Assembly: GCF_036785885.1 (NCBI RefSeq)
Contig: NC_092329.1
Location: 17,254,449 to 17,318,448, forward strand
Source of the DNA: Coffea arabica
Lineage: Eukaryota > Streptophyta > Magnoliopsida > Gentianales > Rubiaceae
Reading direction: 5' to 3'
Length of the DNA stretch: 64,000 nucleotides
Part shown: one piece after another, positions 1-12,000 of the stretch
How the letters are laid out: the number at the start of each line of letters is the position of its first letter
Numbering within the stretch: the first letter of the stretch is position 1
Position numbers and translations under genes: made by a program
Notes under the pieces: model-generated
Seen by the model: only the letters and a program-made list of their open reading frames with translations
What the model was told of the DNA's origin: nothing
Database searches by the model: none

Positions 1-816
1 CTGTAAATTGGCTTGACTGGAAATATTCTGGATCCAAATAGCCAAAAGTCCCTTTAACTACAGTAGTTAAGTGAGTTTTGTCAATTGTCACAGACCTTGA
101 AGTTCCAAAGTCTGATACTTTTGCTATGTATTTTTCATCCAAAAGTATATTGCTGGATTTGATATCTCTGTGGAAGATTGGAATTGAACTGCTGAGTGTA
201 GATACGCCAATGCTCCTGCTACCTCGATGGCTATTCTTAGTCTCAAATTCCAAGTCAAGGGAAGCTCCTCATTATTTCCATTATGTATGAGGGTAAAGAG
301 GGTTCCATTAGGGATAAATTCATAAACTAGTAGTGGGACTTCAGTCTCCAGACAACAACCTAGAAGCTTTACCACATTCTTATGATTGATTTGTGAAAGC
401 AAGACAACCTCGTTGATGAATTGCCCCAATTGGTTTTCATCAACCTTTTTTGACTTCTTGATTGCTACGATTCTGCCATCCGTTAGCATCCCTTTGTAAA
501 CTGTACCTTGACCTCCTTGACCTAGTATGCGATTTTCATTGAATCCATCACTGGCCTTGTTCAATTCTTTAGCAGAGAATAGCATTGTTTTCTCAACCCC
601 ACCTTCATCAGCAGATAACTGGTGTTGCAACAAAAGACCTCCATTTCGTTTAAAAAATTTCTCTTGGCGCTTTTTGTTGCGTCTCTTTTTCACTACTTTG
701 TACAAGGTATAAGTAGCTATCATGAGAAATAGTACGCCAACACCCGCAAAAGTACCTGTACAAATCCGATATTGCAATGATTGCAAATTTTTAGAGTCGA
801 GACTGTTGTTGTACAA
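1..816 (-). pseudogene. Wall-associated receptor-like kinase (WAKL), transmembrane and kinase exon, frameshifted; native copy
   Basis: This reads as the C-terminal half of a WAK-like receptor kinase, a plasma-membrane protein with an extracellular wall-binding part and a cytoplasmic Ser/Thr kinase. Reading down from 816, there is a hydrophobic membrane segment (about residues 20-42), a basic stop-transfer stretch (KKRRNKKR), then the kinase domain with the glycine loop [11 protein letters not shown] (99-109) and the VAIK lysine (120). One base appears to be missing near 187-195, just after AYLHSA. The HRDIKSSN catalytic loop, the DFG motif and the [10 protein letters not shown] activation segment continue in another frame down to base 1, where the window ends. 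The first residues before about base 756 may be intron, because a TGTACAG acceptor lies just before the membrane segment. The N-terminal exon is probably the one at 20376-20591, now about 19.6 kb away because of nested insertions. The frameshift and the insertions make a working gene unlikely. The WAKL family is clear; the exact paralogue is not. Confidence 0.85.
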
Positions 817-1209
817 GCACGGTGCATATTACAGTTAACACACACTGAAAGATTGGTTTCAAACGAGTTGCCAGTTGAAGTTCTTGTGGGTGGTGGCTTT
901 GGCCGGGAGATTTTTGGGCTGAGAAAGAGGAAAAGGTTTACTTGTCTAAGTTTTCTACGTATTAATGTGCCTTTCCTATGTGTGGCTGTAGTTCTTTATG
1001 TCCTTGGTGGGGGTGTCAAAGTTGAAGCGGAAGAGAGCAGTAAGGCAATTACCAAATGCAAGAGCATCGGTAAAATCAACCGATTGAAGCCCATTAGAAT
1101 GGTTTTTCAAAGAAGCAAGTTTCCCTTTACGGAAGAGAAAGTTGCAATTGTTAATTGTGCACTACAAAGGACTTCGAACTGCCTATAGGGTCGTTTTATA
1201 GGCATTCGA
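817..1209. other. Non-coding stretch between WAKL kinase exon and LINE
   Basis: This is probably intron or degraded extracellular-domain DNA of the WAKL gene. I could not recognise an EGF-like or GUB domain on the minus strand, and the open frames here are short without family resemblance. It ends at the left target-site duplication of the LINE. Confidence 0.4.
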
Positions 1210-1221
1210 AGTAAAGGGAAG
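1210..1221. repeat. LINE target-site duplication, left
   Basis: The 12-mer AGTAAAGGGAAG here recurs at 19521-19532, directly after the LINE poly-A tail. This fixes both LINE ends. The base before it is also A on both sides, so the duplication may be 13 bp. Confidence 0.9.
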
Positions 1222-1806
1222 GAAATCAGTAAAAAAAATTTCTCTCTACTTGAGAGCTTTCTCTCTCTAGCTGAGACCTTTTTCTCCTCTGGGTGGGAGA
1301 GTGAAATTTCAAATTCCAAAACCCCCGCTCAAACGCTACCAGCACCTATTCACTCGATCAGATATCTGTTAAGCTCAACATACTTCTGATTCCCAATTAT
1401 AGTTGCCAAAATTCTGTAACCAGACAACAACCTTTGAAGTGCGGAAGTTGAGGAATCTAGAAAAACCAAAAAGATACTTTAAAACTTTGAGGATGCAATA
1501 GACTTGAAGGGTTGATAGAAAGGCCAACCATAAAGGAGGAAGCAAAAAGGTGGTCGGCCACACCAAGACAGCAAATGTTTGTTTCAAATCTAGGCCACCC
1601 ATAATCAAGGTACAACAGTCTTGTTCTGCTCTACTGTGCCTGCTTCATGCATATTCACATGCACGATTAGAGTTGCATTTGCCTATCTGAAAGTGTTTTT
1701 ACATTTAGAAGAGTGTAGTCTGTATTTCCTTTTCCTACTAGTTTGTCAAATTCTATCATTTGCATTGATATAGTTAGAGGAATCCCTCTTAGATCTCCTA
1801 AGCTCC
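1222..1806 (+). other. LINE 5' untranslated region
   Basis: This stretch has no convincing reading frame. It begins immediately after the target-site duplication and carries CT-rich runs (TTTCTCTCT, CTTTCTCTCTCT). It probably holds the internal promoter, but I see no specific promoter motif. Confidence 0.6.
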
Positions 1807-2811
1807 ATGGCGGATGAACTGGAGGAGGTTTTGAAAAAATTTGCTCTGTCCAACTTAGAACAGGATGGAGCATGGTTGGAGCTGGATGATGTAGATCTAG
1901 GAGTTTCCGAATGTATGACTAGTCTCATTGGGAAGATAAGAGGAGAAAAAGTGGCAAATTTTACGGGAGTTAAGAATTTTGTCACTGTAGCTTGGGGATA
2001 TCCTAAGGATCTCACTATAACTGAATTGGGGCCTAATCTATTCCAGTTTTTCATACCTGACCAGGAGAACAGGTTAAGAATACTTAATGGAGGGCCTTGG
2101 CTGATTGATAGTCAAATATTAGTGTTAAACAGATGGGAGAAAGGAATTGAGGAAAACCCTGAGGCCTTTAAATTCGCACCAATATGGGTACAAGCTTGGA
2201 ACTTGCCAATCCACTGGATTTCTAAGGAAGTTGGGAGGAAAATAGGCAAGGTGTTTAAGGAAGTCAAGGAAGTGTTAATACCTCACTCTGGAGGTAAGGA
2301 AGGAAAACATCTTAAGATGCTAGTGACTGCTGATATGACTCAGCCGTTGCTCAGAGGAGTTGCAGTTAAGATGAATGGAGTAACAAAATGGATTAGTTTC
2401 AGATATGAAAGGGTACCAGATTTCTGTTACAACTGCGGAATAATTGGCCACAGTGAAAGGAAATGCAAAAATGTGGTGGCTATAAGAAAAGGGCAACAGG
2501 AAAATCAATTTGGTCCCTGGCTGAGAGCCCAAGTTGGGAAAGGCTCCCCTCAGAAGGATAGTACATCCAATACGTACATCCCAGAGAAACAGGTGTGGGG
2601 ATTTCAAAATGGAGAATGGATAAAGAAAAGAGGTGGAAAAGCTGTAGTAAATGATGTAACAATTCCCAGGACTGATAAGGAGAAAGAAGTGACAGAAACT
2701 ATAAGCACAGATATAGTGGTGCAAGGCAGGGGGGAGGGTCTAGGGAGAGAGATCAGAGACCAGGGATGGAGGATGAGAAATCACAGGATGTATTGGAAAC
2801 TGGGAAAGTAA
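1807..2811 (+). pseudogene. LINE ORF1, N-terminal part (DUF4283 / CCHC nucleic-acid-binding protein)
   Basis: This is the ORF1 protein of a plant L1-type element, expected to coat the element's RNA. The 334-residue frame starts at ATG 1807 (MADELEEVLKKF). It has the DUF4283-like fold typical of plant LINE ORF1 over about residues 30-180, including GGPWLIDSQILVL and APIWVQAWNLPIHW. A CX2CX4HX4C zinc knuckle (CYNCGIIGHSERKC) lies at about 206-219. The frame ends at 2811, but an overlapping frame from 2766 continues with the acidic/basic tail expected for this family. A single-base change between about 2730 and 2811 probably shifted the frame. The coding sequence downstream is the LINE ORF2. Confidence 0.85.
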
Positions 2812-3281
2812 AGAAGATGGAGGAGGTGAGAAAAGAGGAAGGAAGTCTTTCTGTTCATGTGGAGAGTGGAAGGGGGGAAGAGATAGTACCAATGGAGACA
2901 CTAGCACAGACGGGAGAGTTGGGGAACAGGAATAAAGGACACCAGATGGTTGAAGGATTAAGTCAGGAAATAGATATGCAGGTTGATGGGGAGGAACCTG
3001 ATCAATTGAAAGGAGGTGGTACTAAGAGAGGAAGAAGAGTGAAACTGCTGAATAAGACAAACACTGGAGGAAGACATCCTCTGAAAGAGATCCAAAATTT
3101 GGGAACTGGAACTGGACTGAACATCAAGAGAAAGTTTTACATTGTTGATGAGGAAATGGAGGAATTGGACGCACCTGATCAGGCTTATAAAAAGAATAGA
3201 ATAAAAGGAGAGGAGGAAAACAGCAGCAGGAGCAGATGGGAGGAAGAGGCCAGCCCAACATGGTCTCTCAATCAACCATGA
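2766..3281 (+). pseudogene. LINE ORF1, C-terminal part in a shifted frame
   Basis: This 171-codon frame is rich in Glu, Lys and Gly and continues ORF1 after the frame change. It contains a basic stretch (KRGRRVKLLNK) and ends with the TGA at 3279-3281. That TGA overlaps the ATG of ORF2 (ATGA, 3278-3281). Such low-complexity tails with basic patches are usual at the C-terminus of plant LINE ORF1. The overlap with the first part is 46 bp. Confidence 0.7.
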
Positions 3282-3736
3282 GAGCTCTGGTGTGGAACTG
3301 CCAAGGTGCTGGGAGCCCCTTGACAGTTCCCCATTTGAAGGAGGAAAACAGACTCCTCTCCCCAAATTTAATTTTCCTGAGCGAAACAAAAAATAGGAAA
3401 AATTACATGGAAAAAGTCAAAAAAATTTTGAAGTTTGAGAACAACTTTATAGTTGAAGCCATGAACAAAGTGGGAGGTATGGCACTTTTTTGGAACAATG
3501 AAGTGAAGATCTCTGAAGTACTAGGAACAGCTTTCACAATTGAGGCAAAAGTGGAAGATGAGGAGAAGAAGAAAAACTGGTGGTTCATTGGAATATATGC
3601 CAGCTGTGATAGTCTTATAAGAAGGGGGCAGTGGGAAGTAATTAACAGAAGAAAAACAGGGTGGGGGAAAAAATGGATTATCATGGGTGATTTCAATGAT
3701 ATTATCTCCAACGATGAAAAATGGGTGGTAGGATGA
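3278..3736 (+). pseudogene. LINE ORF2, endonuclease part, cut by a frameshift
   Basis: This is the N-terminus of ORF2, an apurinic-type (exonuclease-endonuclease-phosphatase) nuclease that nicks the target DNA. I take the start at ATG 3278 (MRALVWNCQGAG), because that motif is the usual plant LINE start and it overlaps the ORF1 stop as ATGA. Visible motifs are WNCQGAG, FLSETK (catalytic Glu) and GDFND. About one base is missing near 3720-3727, in the run after the GDFND/NDEKW motif. The frame then ends at 3736 and the remainder continues at 3721 in another frame, so the nuclease is split. Confidence 0.85.
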
Positions 3737-6700
3737 GGGATAATAGAAGTTTCCAAGATTTTAGGAATTTCATTAATAATAACCAGTTGATAGATGTGGG
3801 CTATGAAGGGAAGCCATGGACGTGGAGTAACAACTGGTATGGGATTGGGGAAGTAAAAGAAAGATTAGATAGGGGATTATGCAATGTAGAATGGTCACAA
3901 TGTTTTGATGAAGCCTATTGCACACACATTGAATCTCATGCTTCAGACCATAGTATGCTGGTGCTGGAAACCCAGAGAGAAAAAAAGAGAAGGAAAAAAA
4001 GGTTCCAGTTTGATAAGAGATGGCTGCAGAAAGAAGAAATAGAAGGAGTGATCCAGAAGGCATGGAGTATCCCCTGTAAAGGAACAAGATGGTTTAAGGT
4101 GAAGGAGAAAATAAAAAGCTGCAGGGTGGAGTTATTGAAATGGAGTAGCTGCAAGAAAGGGAACTCGTTTGAAAAGATTAAATGGTGCAAAAAACAGATT
4201 GAAGACATTAAGGCATCGACATCAGATGATAAAAGACAGCAAGTACAGGAAATGAAAAAACAGCTAAAAGTGGCTTATAATGAGGAAGAAGCTTTTTGGA
4301 ACCAGAAATCTAGAATAAGCTGGCTGAAGGAAGGGGATAAAAATACTCAATTCTTCCATGCAACAGTGAAGGGGAGGAGGAAAAGGAATAGATTGCACAA
4401 GTTAAGAAAGGCGTGTGGTGATTGGACAGCAAATGAGGATGAGCTGGGTAGAGAAGTTGCTAAATACTATGGTGAATTGTTCAAGTCCACGGCAGCTGGG
4501 GAGCTTGATGAGATCTTAGAAGGGATTCCTATCACTATAACTGAACAAATGAACAAGGAACTGACTAAAAAAGTGGATGAAAATGAGATAAAGAATGCAT
4601 TCTTCTCTATGGATCCTAATAAGGCTCCTGGTAGTGATGGCATGTCCCCCCTCTTTTTCCAAAAATTCTGGAGTCTTATCAAAAAGGATCTAGTAAATGC
4701 AATCCAAGGTTTCTTCCATGATGGTGTCATTCTAAAGGCCATAAACCATACTGTTATCTCTCTGATCCCAAAAGTTGAATGCCCCACAGAGATTAACCAG
4801 TATAGGCCTATTAGTCTTTGCCAAGTGGTTTACAAAGCACTAGCTAAAATCCTTGTTAACAGACTCAAGCCTTATCTCAGTAGATGCATTAGTAAAAGTC
4901 AGTCTGCATTTGTACCAGGTAGGCAAATCCTAGACAACGTCATCTTGTCCCATGAATTGATGCATTTTCTCAAAAATAAAAGGCATGGTAGAATGGGATA
5001 TATGGCTGTGAAACTAGATATGTCTAAGGCCTATGACAGGGTAGAATGGAGATTTTTGAAGGCAATAATGGAGAAAATGCGATTCTGCTCTACTTGGATA
5101 AATTGGATCATATCATGTATCAGCTCAGTTACCTATTCCTTCAACATTAATGGCGAACACAAGGAGCTTATTACACCTTCAAGAGGTATCAGGCAAGGAG
5201 ATCCTCTATCTCCTTACTTATTTTTGTTATGCTCAGAAGGACTATCAAGCTTATTACAGAAAGCAAAGATGGGGAAGGAGTTAACAGGAGTTAAAATCAG
5301 CAGGGGGGCGCCAGTCATCACTCATCTATTCTTTGCTGATGACTCCTTGGTGTTCTGCAAAGCTAGTAAACAAGAAGCTGAGAAACTGATCATGATACTT
5401 AAAGAGTATGAAGAGGCAACTGGGCAGCTTATTAACTTGGAAAAGTCATCAGTGTTCTTTAGCAAAAATACAATGCCAGATGTGAGGAATGAGGTTTGTC
5501 AGGCGCTGGGGTCAATTAAACAGGTAGAGCAAGGCAAATACCTGGGACTGCCCATGATTATTACAAAATCTAAGAGCCAGGTTTTTGGATTCATAAGGAA
5601 CTCTATAGATAAGAAACTGCAAGGATGGAAAAATAAGCTTCTGAGCCAGGCAGGGAAAGAGATTACGCTCAAAGCTGTGGCAATGGCCATGCCTGCCTAC
5701 ACAATGTCCTGTTTCAGACTAAATTCAAAGCTGTGCAGAGAAATAAGCTCGAAAATGGCAGACTATTGGTGGGGTGATACTGATGGTAAGAAAAAGCTTC
5801 ACTGGATAAGCTGGAAGAAGATGACAGAGAAAAGAAGCAAGGGAGGGATGGGGTTCAAAGATCTGCAACTGTTTAACAAAGCTCTTCTGGCTAAACAAGT
5901 TTGGAAACTGATAACGCAACCAAATTTGTTAGTTAGTAAAGTGTTAAAAGGAAAGTACTACCCCAAGCAATCTATTTTCAAATGCAAGGTGCCTCAGAAT
6001 GCATCTTGGATCTGGCAGAGTTTAGCAGATATCAGAAAGGATATGCAAGCAGGAATTAGGAGGAAAATTGGCAACGGAAAAGGAACCAGAATTTGGTGGG
6101 ACAACTGGATTCCAGATAGACCTGAAGGAAGACCAACATCAGTTCAACCACAGGGGTGTCAACTGGAGTATGTCTCTGAACTGATCAGGAATAACAGATG
6201 GAATAGAGTGCTGGTATTCAAAACTTTCAATCCACAAGATGCTGAGAGAATACTAAGCATACCAATAAGTATGACTGGAATAGAGGACAGCTACTGGTGG
6301 AAGCATTCTCAAAATGGTCAGTACTCGGTTCAATCTGGATATAAGATTTGGATGAAGGAAACAGAAGCAGAGAGATCAAGAATGCGGAAAGAAGCTGGAA
6401 CAAGCTATGAAGGAACCAATCCTAGAATCTGGAATTCATTGTGGCAGCAGAATGTAAGTCAGAAAATGAAAGTTTTTGTTTGGAAATGCCTGCACAATGG
6501 TATCCCAGTCAGAGAGACAATCTATACTAGAACAAGGCAAGGACATCCCATATGTACTGGATGTGGGGAGAAGGAAGAAACCATTGAGCACATGTTGTTC
6601 CAATGCAATAGGGCTATGGAAATCTGGAAATTGGCACCAGTACAATGGGATGGAATAGCACATCTATCAGGCTGCTTTACAAAATGGTGGATAGCAATTC

Positions 6701-7320
6701 AGGAAGCTCAAGACAGCAGAGGTGTTAAGGATCAAGTCAATCTCACCATAAACATACTCTGGCAGATATGGAAAGCTAAGAACGATAGAGAGTTTAACCA
6801 TAAGGAAAAGGAGCCTTCCAAGGTAATTGAGAAGGCGCTGAAGGAATGGATAGAATTTGAGAAAGCTAACAAAGGGAAAGATTCAAGGAAGAGCACTCAA
6901 GAAACAGAGCTACAGCAATGGAATGACCAAGATCAAAATGAGAGCCATGCTGGATTGATATTAAAGATCCACACCAGTCAGGACAAAAGGCAAGCAGCAG
7001 TAGGGATTGGAATCTCAGCAACAGACAACATGGGAAGATTGCAAGCAATTTGGGCACTAAGAGAATGGTTATCAGGCGACACCTTACAAGACCAGGTTGT
7101 TGCAGTTAGGCTAGCTCTACTGAAAGCTGGAAGTCAAGGCTGGAGGAACATCAGAATGGAACTGGACAACCGCAAGGTGGTAGATGCCATTAAGGGAGCA
7201 AGGCTCAACAATCAGCAGATGACTACATTAATAGAGGACATTAGATCAATCTGTACCTTGTTTCATCAGTGCTCCATCTTTTTTGCCAACTCTAGGAAAT
7301 TAGAATTGATAGGATGTTAA
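3721..7320 (+). pseudogene. LINE ORF2, rest of endonuclease, reverse transcriptase, zf-RVT and RNase H
   Basis: This long open frame of 1,199 codons holds the end of the endonuclease (SDHSMLVL, about residues 77-84). The reverse transcriptase follows, with NKAPGSDG at about 298, the SRGIRQGDPLSPYLF region near 480-500 and the FADDS active site near 537. Next come a zf-RVT zinc region (LWQQNVSQKMKVFVWKCLHN to the C-rich HMLFQC, about 900-970) and an RNase H-like domain (about 1076 onward). The last few codons belong to the inserted Gypsy LTR. The original frame resumes after the Gypsy element and ends at 19412. Apart from the upstream frame break and this insertion, the enzyme region is uninterrupted, which suggests a fairly young LINE. 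Confidence 0.9.
7302..7306. repeat. Gypsy target-site duplication AGAAT, left
   Basis: AGAAT lies immediately before the TG of the 5' LTR and recurs at 19325-19329 immediately after the CA of the 3' LTR. A 5-bp duplication is the size expected for Ty3/Gypsy integrases. Confidence 0.93.
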
Positions 7321-8970
7321 TTGTTAGTAATTTTATTGTTAATTTTCCTTTTTATTCTTGCCAAATATTGCTTTAATTTGCTTTAATTGTCAATATATAT
7401 TTATATTTGGTATTTGGATATAATTTCAGAAATTGGAGCAGAAACCTCTTGAGAAGATTATTGTGAAACTTTACACAATTCTGGTGCAAACCAACGAGAA
7501 AGAATGGAATTGCATTTGGGAATTCAATTTGGCTAGACAACATATCAAAATTGGTGGGGACCGCAAATTAAAGTGGAGCAGAAACCTTCTTGAGAAGATT
7601 ATTGTGAAACTCTATACAATTGGCCCATATGCATGGTGTAAACCAACGTCCATTTCTTTCTATGATGAAAAGGAATTGAATTGCATTTGACTGGCCAACA
7701 TCTCAATTAGGTGGGGACCGTGAAGAATTGACCATTGTGTAAAAACACATTTTTGGTTTGCTCTCTTATTTGTGAACTTGTGCACTTGGTCAAAGGAAAC
7801 CGACAAACCATAGTTGGCTTTGCTTTTGTTTTCGGTGGAGTTGATTAGGTAGGGAAGGAATGTTTTCTTTTGTGAGCGTGGAGTGAAGTTTCGAATTGGC
7901 TTGTTTTTATGCGTGGGAGAGCCGCACATTTCCGGAGTTAGTTTTTCTTCTTCTCTTCCGTCTGGGAAGAGGAGTTTTAGTTTTCTCTTCGAGGGATGTT
8001 CCGGAGGAGAGAATAGGGAGTTGTTTTGGCTTGTTGAATTCTAGTGTGCAATTTTCTTATTCTCTTCCGAAAGCTTTGTTATTCACTCTCTCAATTATCG
8101 AAGAAAGATGATGTCTTTAAATTCAATTGAATTGTGTGAAGATTTTCTTATGAGGCGTGGCTAATTTTCTCATCTAGTCAAGGATCAACGCGACGACGCA
8201 GTCCCATATATCTGTGAGATTTAATTAATTTTACGTGTTCCTTAATTTGTTAATATTTGCATGTTTTCTATTTTAATTTCCATGGGATTATTTTGTTAAT
8301 TGGATATCAAGGGCCCGATGTGCAATTTGACTTATTAATCTCTTGTCAAATTAATCAATTAAATCCGTAATTGTTTAGTTGGTTAATATTAGTGACAATT
8401 AGTATTTTCACATACTAGGGGAACATACAATCTGATTTAAATAACCCTCGTAGCGTGTTATTAATTTGGGTTAGGCTTTTCTAGTTTTTAATGCAATTAG
8501 GAAATTAATTTCTACGGTCGTACCTAGGAGTATTTCCTGGTTAGGGGTAATCAATGGTCGTACCTTGGTTATCAATAAATTAAGGAAAAGCTGGTCGTTA
8601 GAGCTTATCGACGACTATAACTAACCTGTTAATAAAATTAAGTGAACCTTCTTTGCATCAATGATCGGATGAATGGACTGTGTCTACGTAGTTGTATCCT
8701 TGGCTAGAATTTATTTATTATTTATTTAATTTCCATTTACATTCGTATTAATTATTTATTTATTTTTGGTTAAATTGTTTAATTATTTTTTAGTTAAATT
8801 GTTTAATTATTTATTTTTAGTTTTATCTGATAAAAATCCCTCGTGTCTCGAATTTAAAAAGAATCGAATTTTTTCTAGTCCCTGTGGATTCGACCCTGCT
8901 TACTACTATACACAGAAAATTTATTTTTCTTAAGCAGGTATTTATTATTGCACAGGCACGACACCTGTCA
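7307..8970 (+). repeat. Gypsy 5' LTR (copy 1)
   Basis: The LTR begins TGATAGGATG and ends GACACCTGTCA, 1,664 bp, the same length as the 3' LTR. It is AT-rich. It contains an imperfect tandem duplication near its left end (7434-7720). Its 3' part carries a conserved run around CCCTGTGGATTCGACCC and CTACTATACACAG that I also see in other LTRs of this window. Confidence 0.93.
7434..7720 (+). repeat. Tandem duplication inside the LTR (two units of about 140-147 bp)
   Basis: Unit 1 (7434-7573) and unit 2 (7574 to about 7720) both begin TGGAGCAGAAACC and end near GGTGGGGACCG. They share AAGATTATTGTGAAACT and AATTGCATTTG. They differ by substitutions and small insertions. The LTR in the spacer (24366-25797) has only one unit. 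Confidence 0.85.
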
Positions 8971-8975
8971 ATTTT

Positions 8976-8993
8976 TGGCGCCGTTGCCGGGGA
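8976..8993 (+). other. Primer-binding site, tRNA-Asp
   Basis: TGGCGCCGTTGCCGGGGA starts 5 bp after the LTR. It is complementary to the 3' end of plant tRNA-Asp (GTC), including CCA. It would prime minus-strand DNA synthesis of the element. Confidence 0.85.
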
Positions 8994-9060
8994 CTGGCGT
9001 TAATTATTTGTTTCTTTTTAAGTTCATTTTTGTTCTAATTTTCTGGTATTTTTCTAGTTT

Positions 9061-12000
9061 ATGCCTCGTTCTTCTCGTACAGGCGAATTAATTTTCGACC
9101 TTGAAGTAGAGAAGACCGCGCGTAAAACGAGGAAAGAAACCAGGTAGCTCAGAGAAGAGCAATACGGTATTGCACCTCAGGGACTTGATCCAGAGGTTGA
9201 GCCGACAAATTTGTCTGGTGACAATTCGAGTGATTCAGACCAAGAGAAAGTCACTATGGCAAATGCACGAACACTAAGGGAGTTGGCTGCTCCTGATTTA
9301 AATCAGCAGCCCTTGTGCATTACTTTTCCAAATTTAAATGATGACACTCCCTTTGAACTAAAATCTGGTCTAATTCATCTCTTGCCATCTTTCCATGGTC
9401 TACCAGGCGAGGAGCCCTACAAGCACTTGCAAGAGTTCGACGTCGTTTGCAACAGTATGAAACCCCCGGGAATTACAGAAGAGCAAATAAAGATGAGGGC
9501 CTTCCCCTTCTCTTTGAAAGACTCCGCAAAAGACTGGCTCTACTACCTACCGCCTGGTAGTATCACCACGTGGGACCAATTGAAGAAAAAATTTCTGGAC
9601 AAGTACTTTCCGGCGTCTTGAGCTGCGAGCCTAAGGAAAGAGATATGTGGTATCAAACAACACCCTAGCGAGTCTCTCTATGAGTACTGGGAGAGATTTA
9701 AGAAACTGTGCACCAAATGCCCTCAGCATCAGATAAGTGAGCAACTGCTTATTCAATATTTCTATGAGGGGTTGCTTTTCAGGGACAGAAGCATAATCGA
9801 TGCTGCAAGTGGAGGGGCGTTGGTGAACAAAACCCCTCGAGGAGCATGGGAGTTGATTGAAGGGATGGCTGAGAACTCACAGCAGTTTGGTTCAAGAGAA
9901 GACATCCCGACGCGTAGGGTGAATGAGGTGGAAACGTCCTCTATCCAACAGCAGATCTCCGAATTAACATCTTTCGTAAGACAATTAGCTGTGGGGAGTG
10001 CTTCACAAGCCAAAGTGTGTGGGGTGTGCACTGCCGTGGGTCATCCTACGGAAATGTGTCCACTGGTTCAAGAAGAAACGGCAGAACAGGTGAACATGGC
10101 TGGCCACGTGCCCGCGCTAAGAAAGCAGTACGACCCGTACTCAAACACCTACAATCCTGGTTGGAGGGATCACCCCAACCTTAGCTATGGAGGAAATAGG
10201 CAGTCTAACTTTGTGCCAAATAGATCACAAGGGCACCAACAGCAGTATCATCCTCGCCCACCACCACCACCATCCTCTTCAAACTCAAGTCCGTCCATGG
10301 AAGAGATGATGAAGCAATTACTTGCTAACCAACAAAAGACGGATTCAGACCTGCAAAGCATGAGAAATCAATTGGGACAGGTGCAATCATTGCAAAATCA
10401 AATGAATCAAATGGCTATAACAATCAACCGTTTGGAGTTCCAAATTCAAGGAAAGTTGCCATCTCAACCTGAGGCAAATCCAAAGAATGTAAGCGCAATG
10501 ACCTTAAGGAGTGGCAAGGAAGTTCAAGGACCCAAACCGGTGATTCCTAAAGACAAGGACGAAAAACGGATTGAGAAAGAATTGGAAGAGGAGGGCACAG
10601 ACAACAAAAATGCAAAGGTACCCTCGAACCCAATTCCTACAACTAAAACTAATCCACCTCCCTTTCCTAGCAGGTTAGAGAAACCAAAGAAGCAAGACAA
10701 GGAAAAAGAGGTCCTGGAGATCTTTCGCAAGGTGGAGATCAACATACCCCTACTGGATGCGATTGAACAAGTACCCAGGTACGCAAAATTTTTGAGGGAC
10801 CTGTGTGCCAACCGCAAGCGGTTGAAGGGAAATGAACGAGTTATAGTTGGGGAGAATGTTTCAGCAATTCTACAAAGAAAGCTTCCACCGAAATGCGGAG
10901 ATCCAGGTATGTTTACTATTTCTTGTAGGATAGGTAATATTTTGATTGGAAAGGCCATGTTAGACCTAGGAGCCTCGATTAATGTCATGCCAAAGTCCAT
11001 TTCTGCTTCATTGAACTTAGGCCCTTTGAAAGAGACTGGGATAATAATCCAATTAGCTGACAGGACCAATGCATACCCTGACGGGTTGATTGAAGATGTT
11101 TTGGTAAAAATTAATGAATTGGTTTTTCCATCTGATTTTTATGTGCTCGACATGGAGGATGAACACTCCCGTGATCCGTCACCTTTGTTGTTAGGCAGAC
11201 CCTTTTTTAGCACAGCCCGAACCAAAATTGATGTTAATAAGGGTACTTTGTCTATGAAATTTGATGGTGAGATTGTTCACTTTAACATCTTTGAGACCAT
11301 GAAATATCCATCCGATTCAAATGTTGGCTCTGTTTTCTCGATAAATGTTATTGACGCTGCTATACAGGAGGTTTTTGAAATTGAAGGCAGGGATGAGCTA
11401 GAGGTCGTTCTGACCAGGCACTTCGAGTCCGAAACGACCTCTGGAGTAGAGTTGAGTGAAGAGCTTAAATGCGTGATTGGATCATTGCAAACGTTACCAA
11501 CCACGAAGACAAGGTATGACCTCGCACCCATTTTTATACCTAAACCTCACAAAAGGTTACTTCCATCTGTGGTGCAGGCACCTGTCTTGGAACTAAAATC
11601 ACTGCCGAAACACCTAAAGTATGTATACTTAGGTGAAGGGGAGACACTTCCAGTGATCATCTCCGCGGGTTTATCAAAGGTTCAAGAAGAGAAACTACTT
11701 CGAGTTCTTAGGGAACATAAGCAGGCGATAGGATGGACCATCGCCGATATCAAGGGAATTAGCCCCGTGGTGTGTATGCACCGAATTCGACTCGAGGAGA
11801 ATGCTAAACCCGTACGGCAAGCTCAACGGAGATTAAATCCTCTCATGATGGAGGTCGTAAAGAAAGAGATTTTAAAACTGCTGGACGTTGGAATTATATT
11901 TGCAATATCAGATAACCCGTGGGTAAGTCCAGTACAGGTGGTCCCGAAGAAGGCGGTGACGGTAGAATCAAACCAAGAGGGTGAGCTCGTACCAATTCGA

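Noticed and set aside
3700..3740. Programmed frameshifting in LINE ORF2
   Set aside because: The shift lies within the endonuclease domain, not between domains, and no slippery site with a downstream structure was obvious. A plain deletion is simpler.
7433..7690. 85-codon frame in the Gypsy LTR and its counterparts at 17787, 33527 and 43881
   Set aside because: It lies fully inside LTRs, arises from the U3 tandem units, and its reading is not conserved with the spacer LTR.
9611..9630. TGA at 9619 as a read-through gag-pol stop
   Set aside because: It falls inside gag, well before the zinc knuckle, and the spacer relative has CGA there. It is a mutation rather than a regulatory stop.
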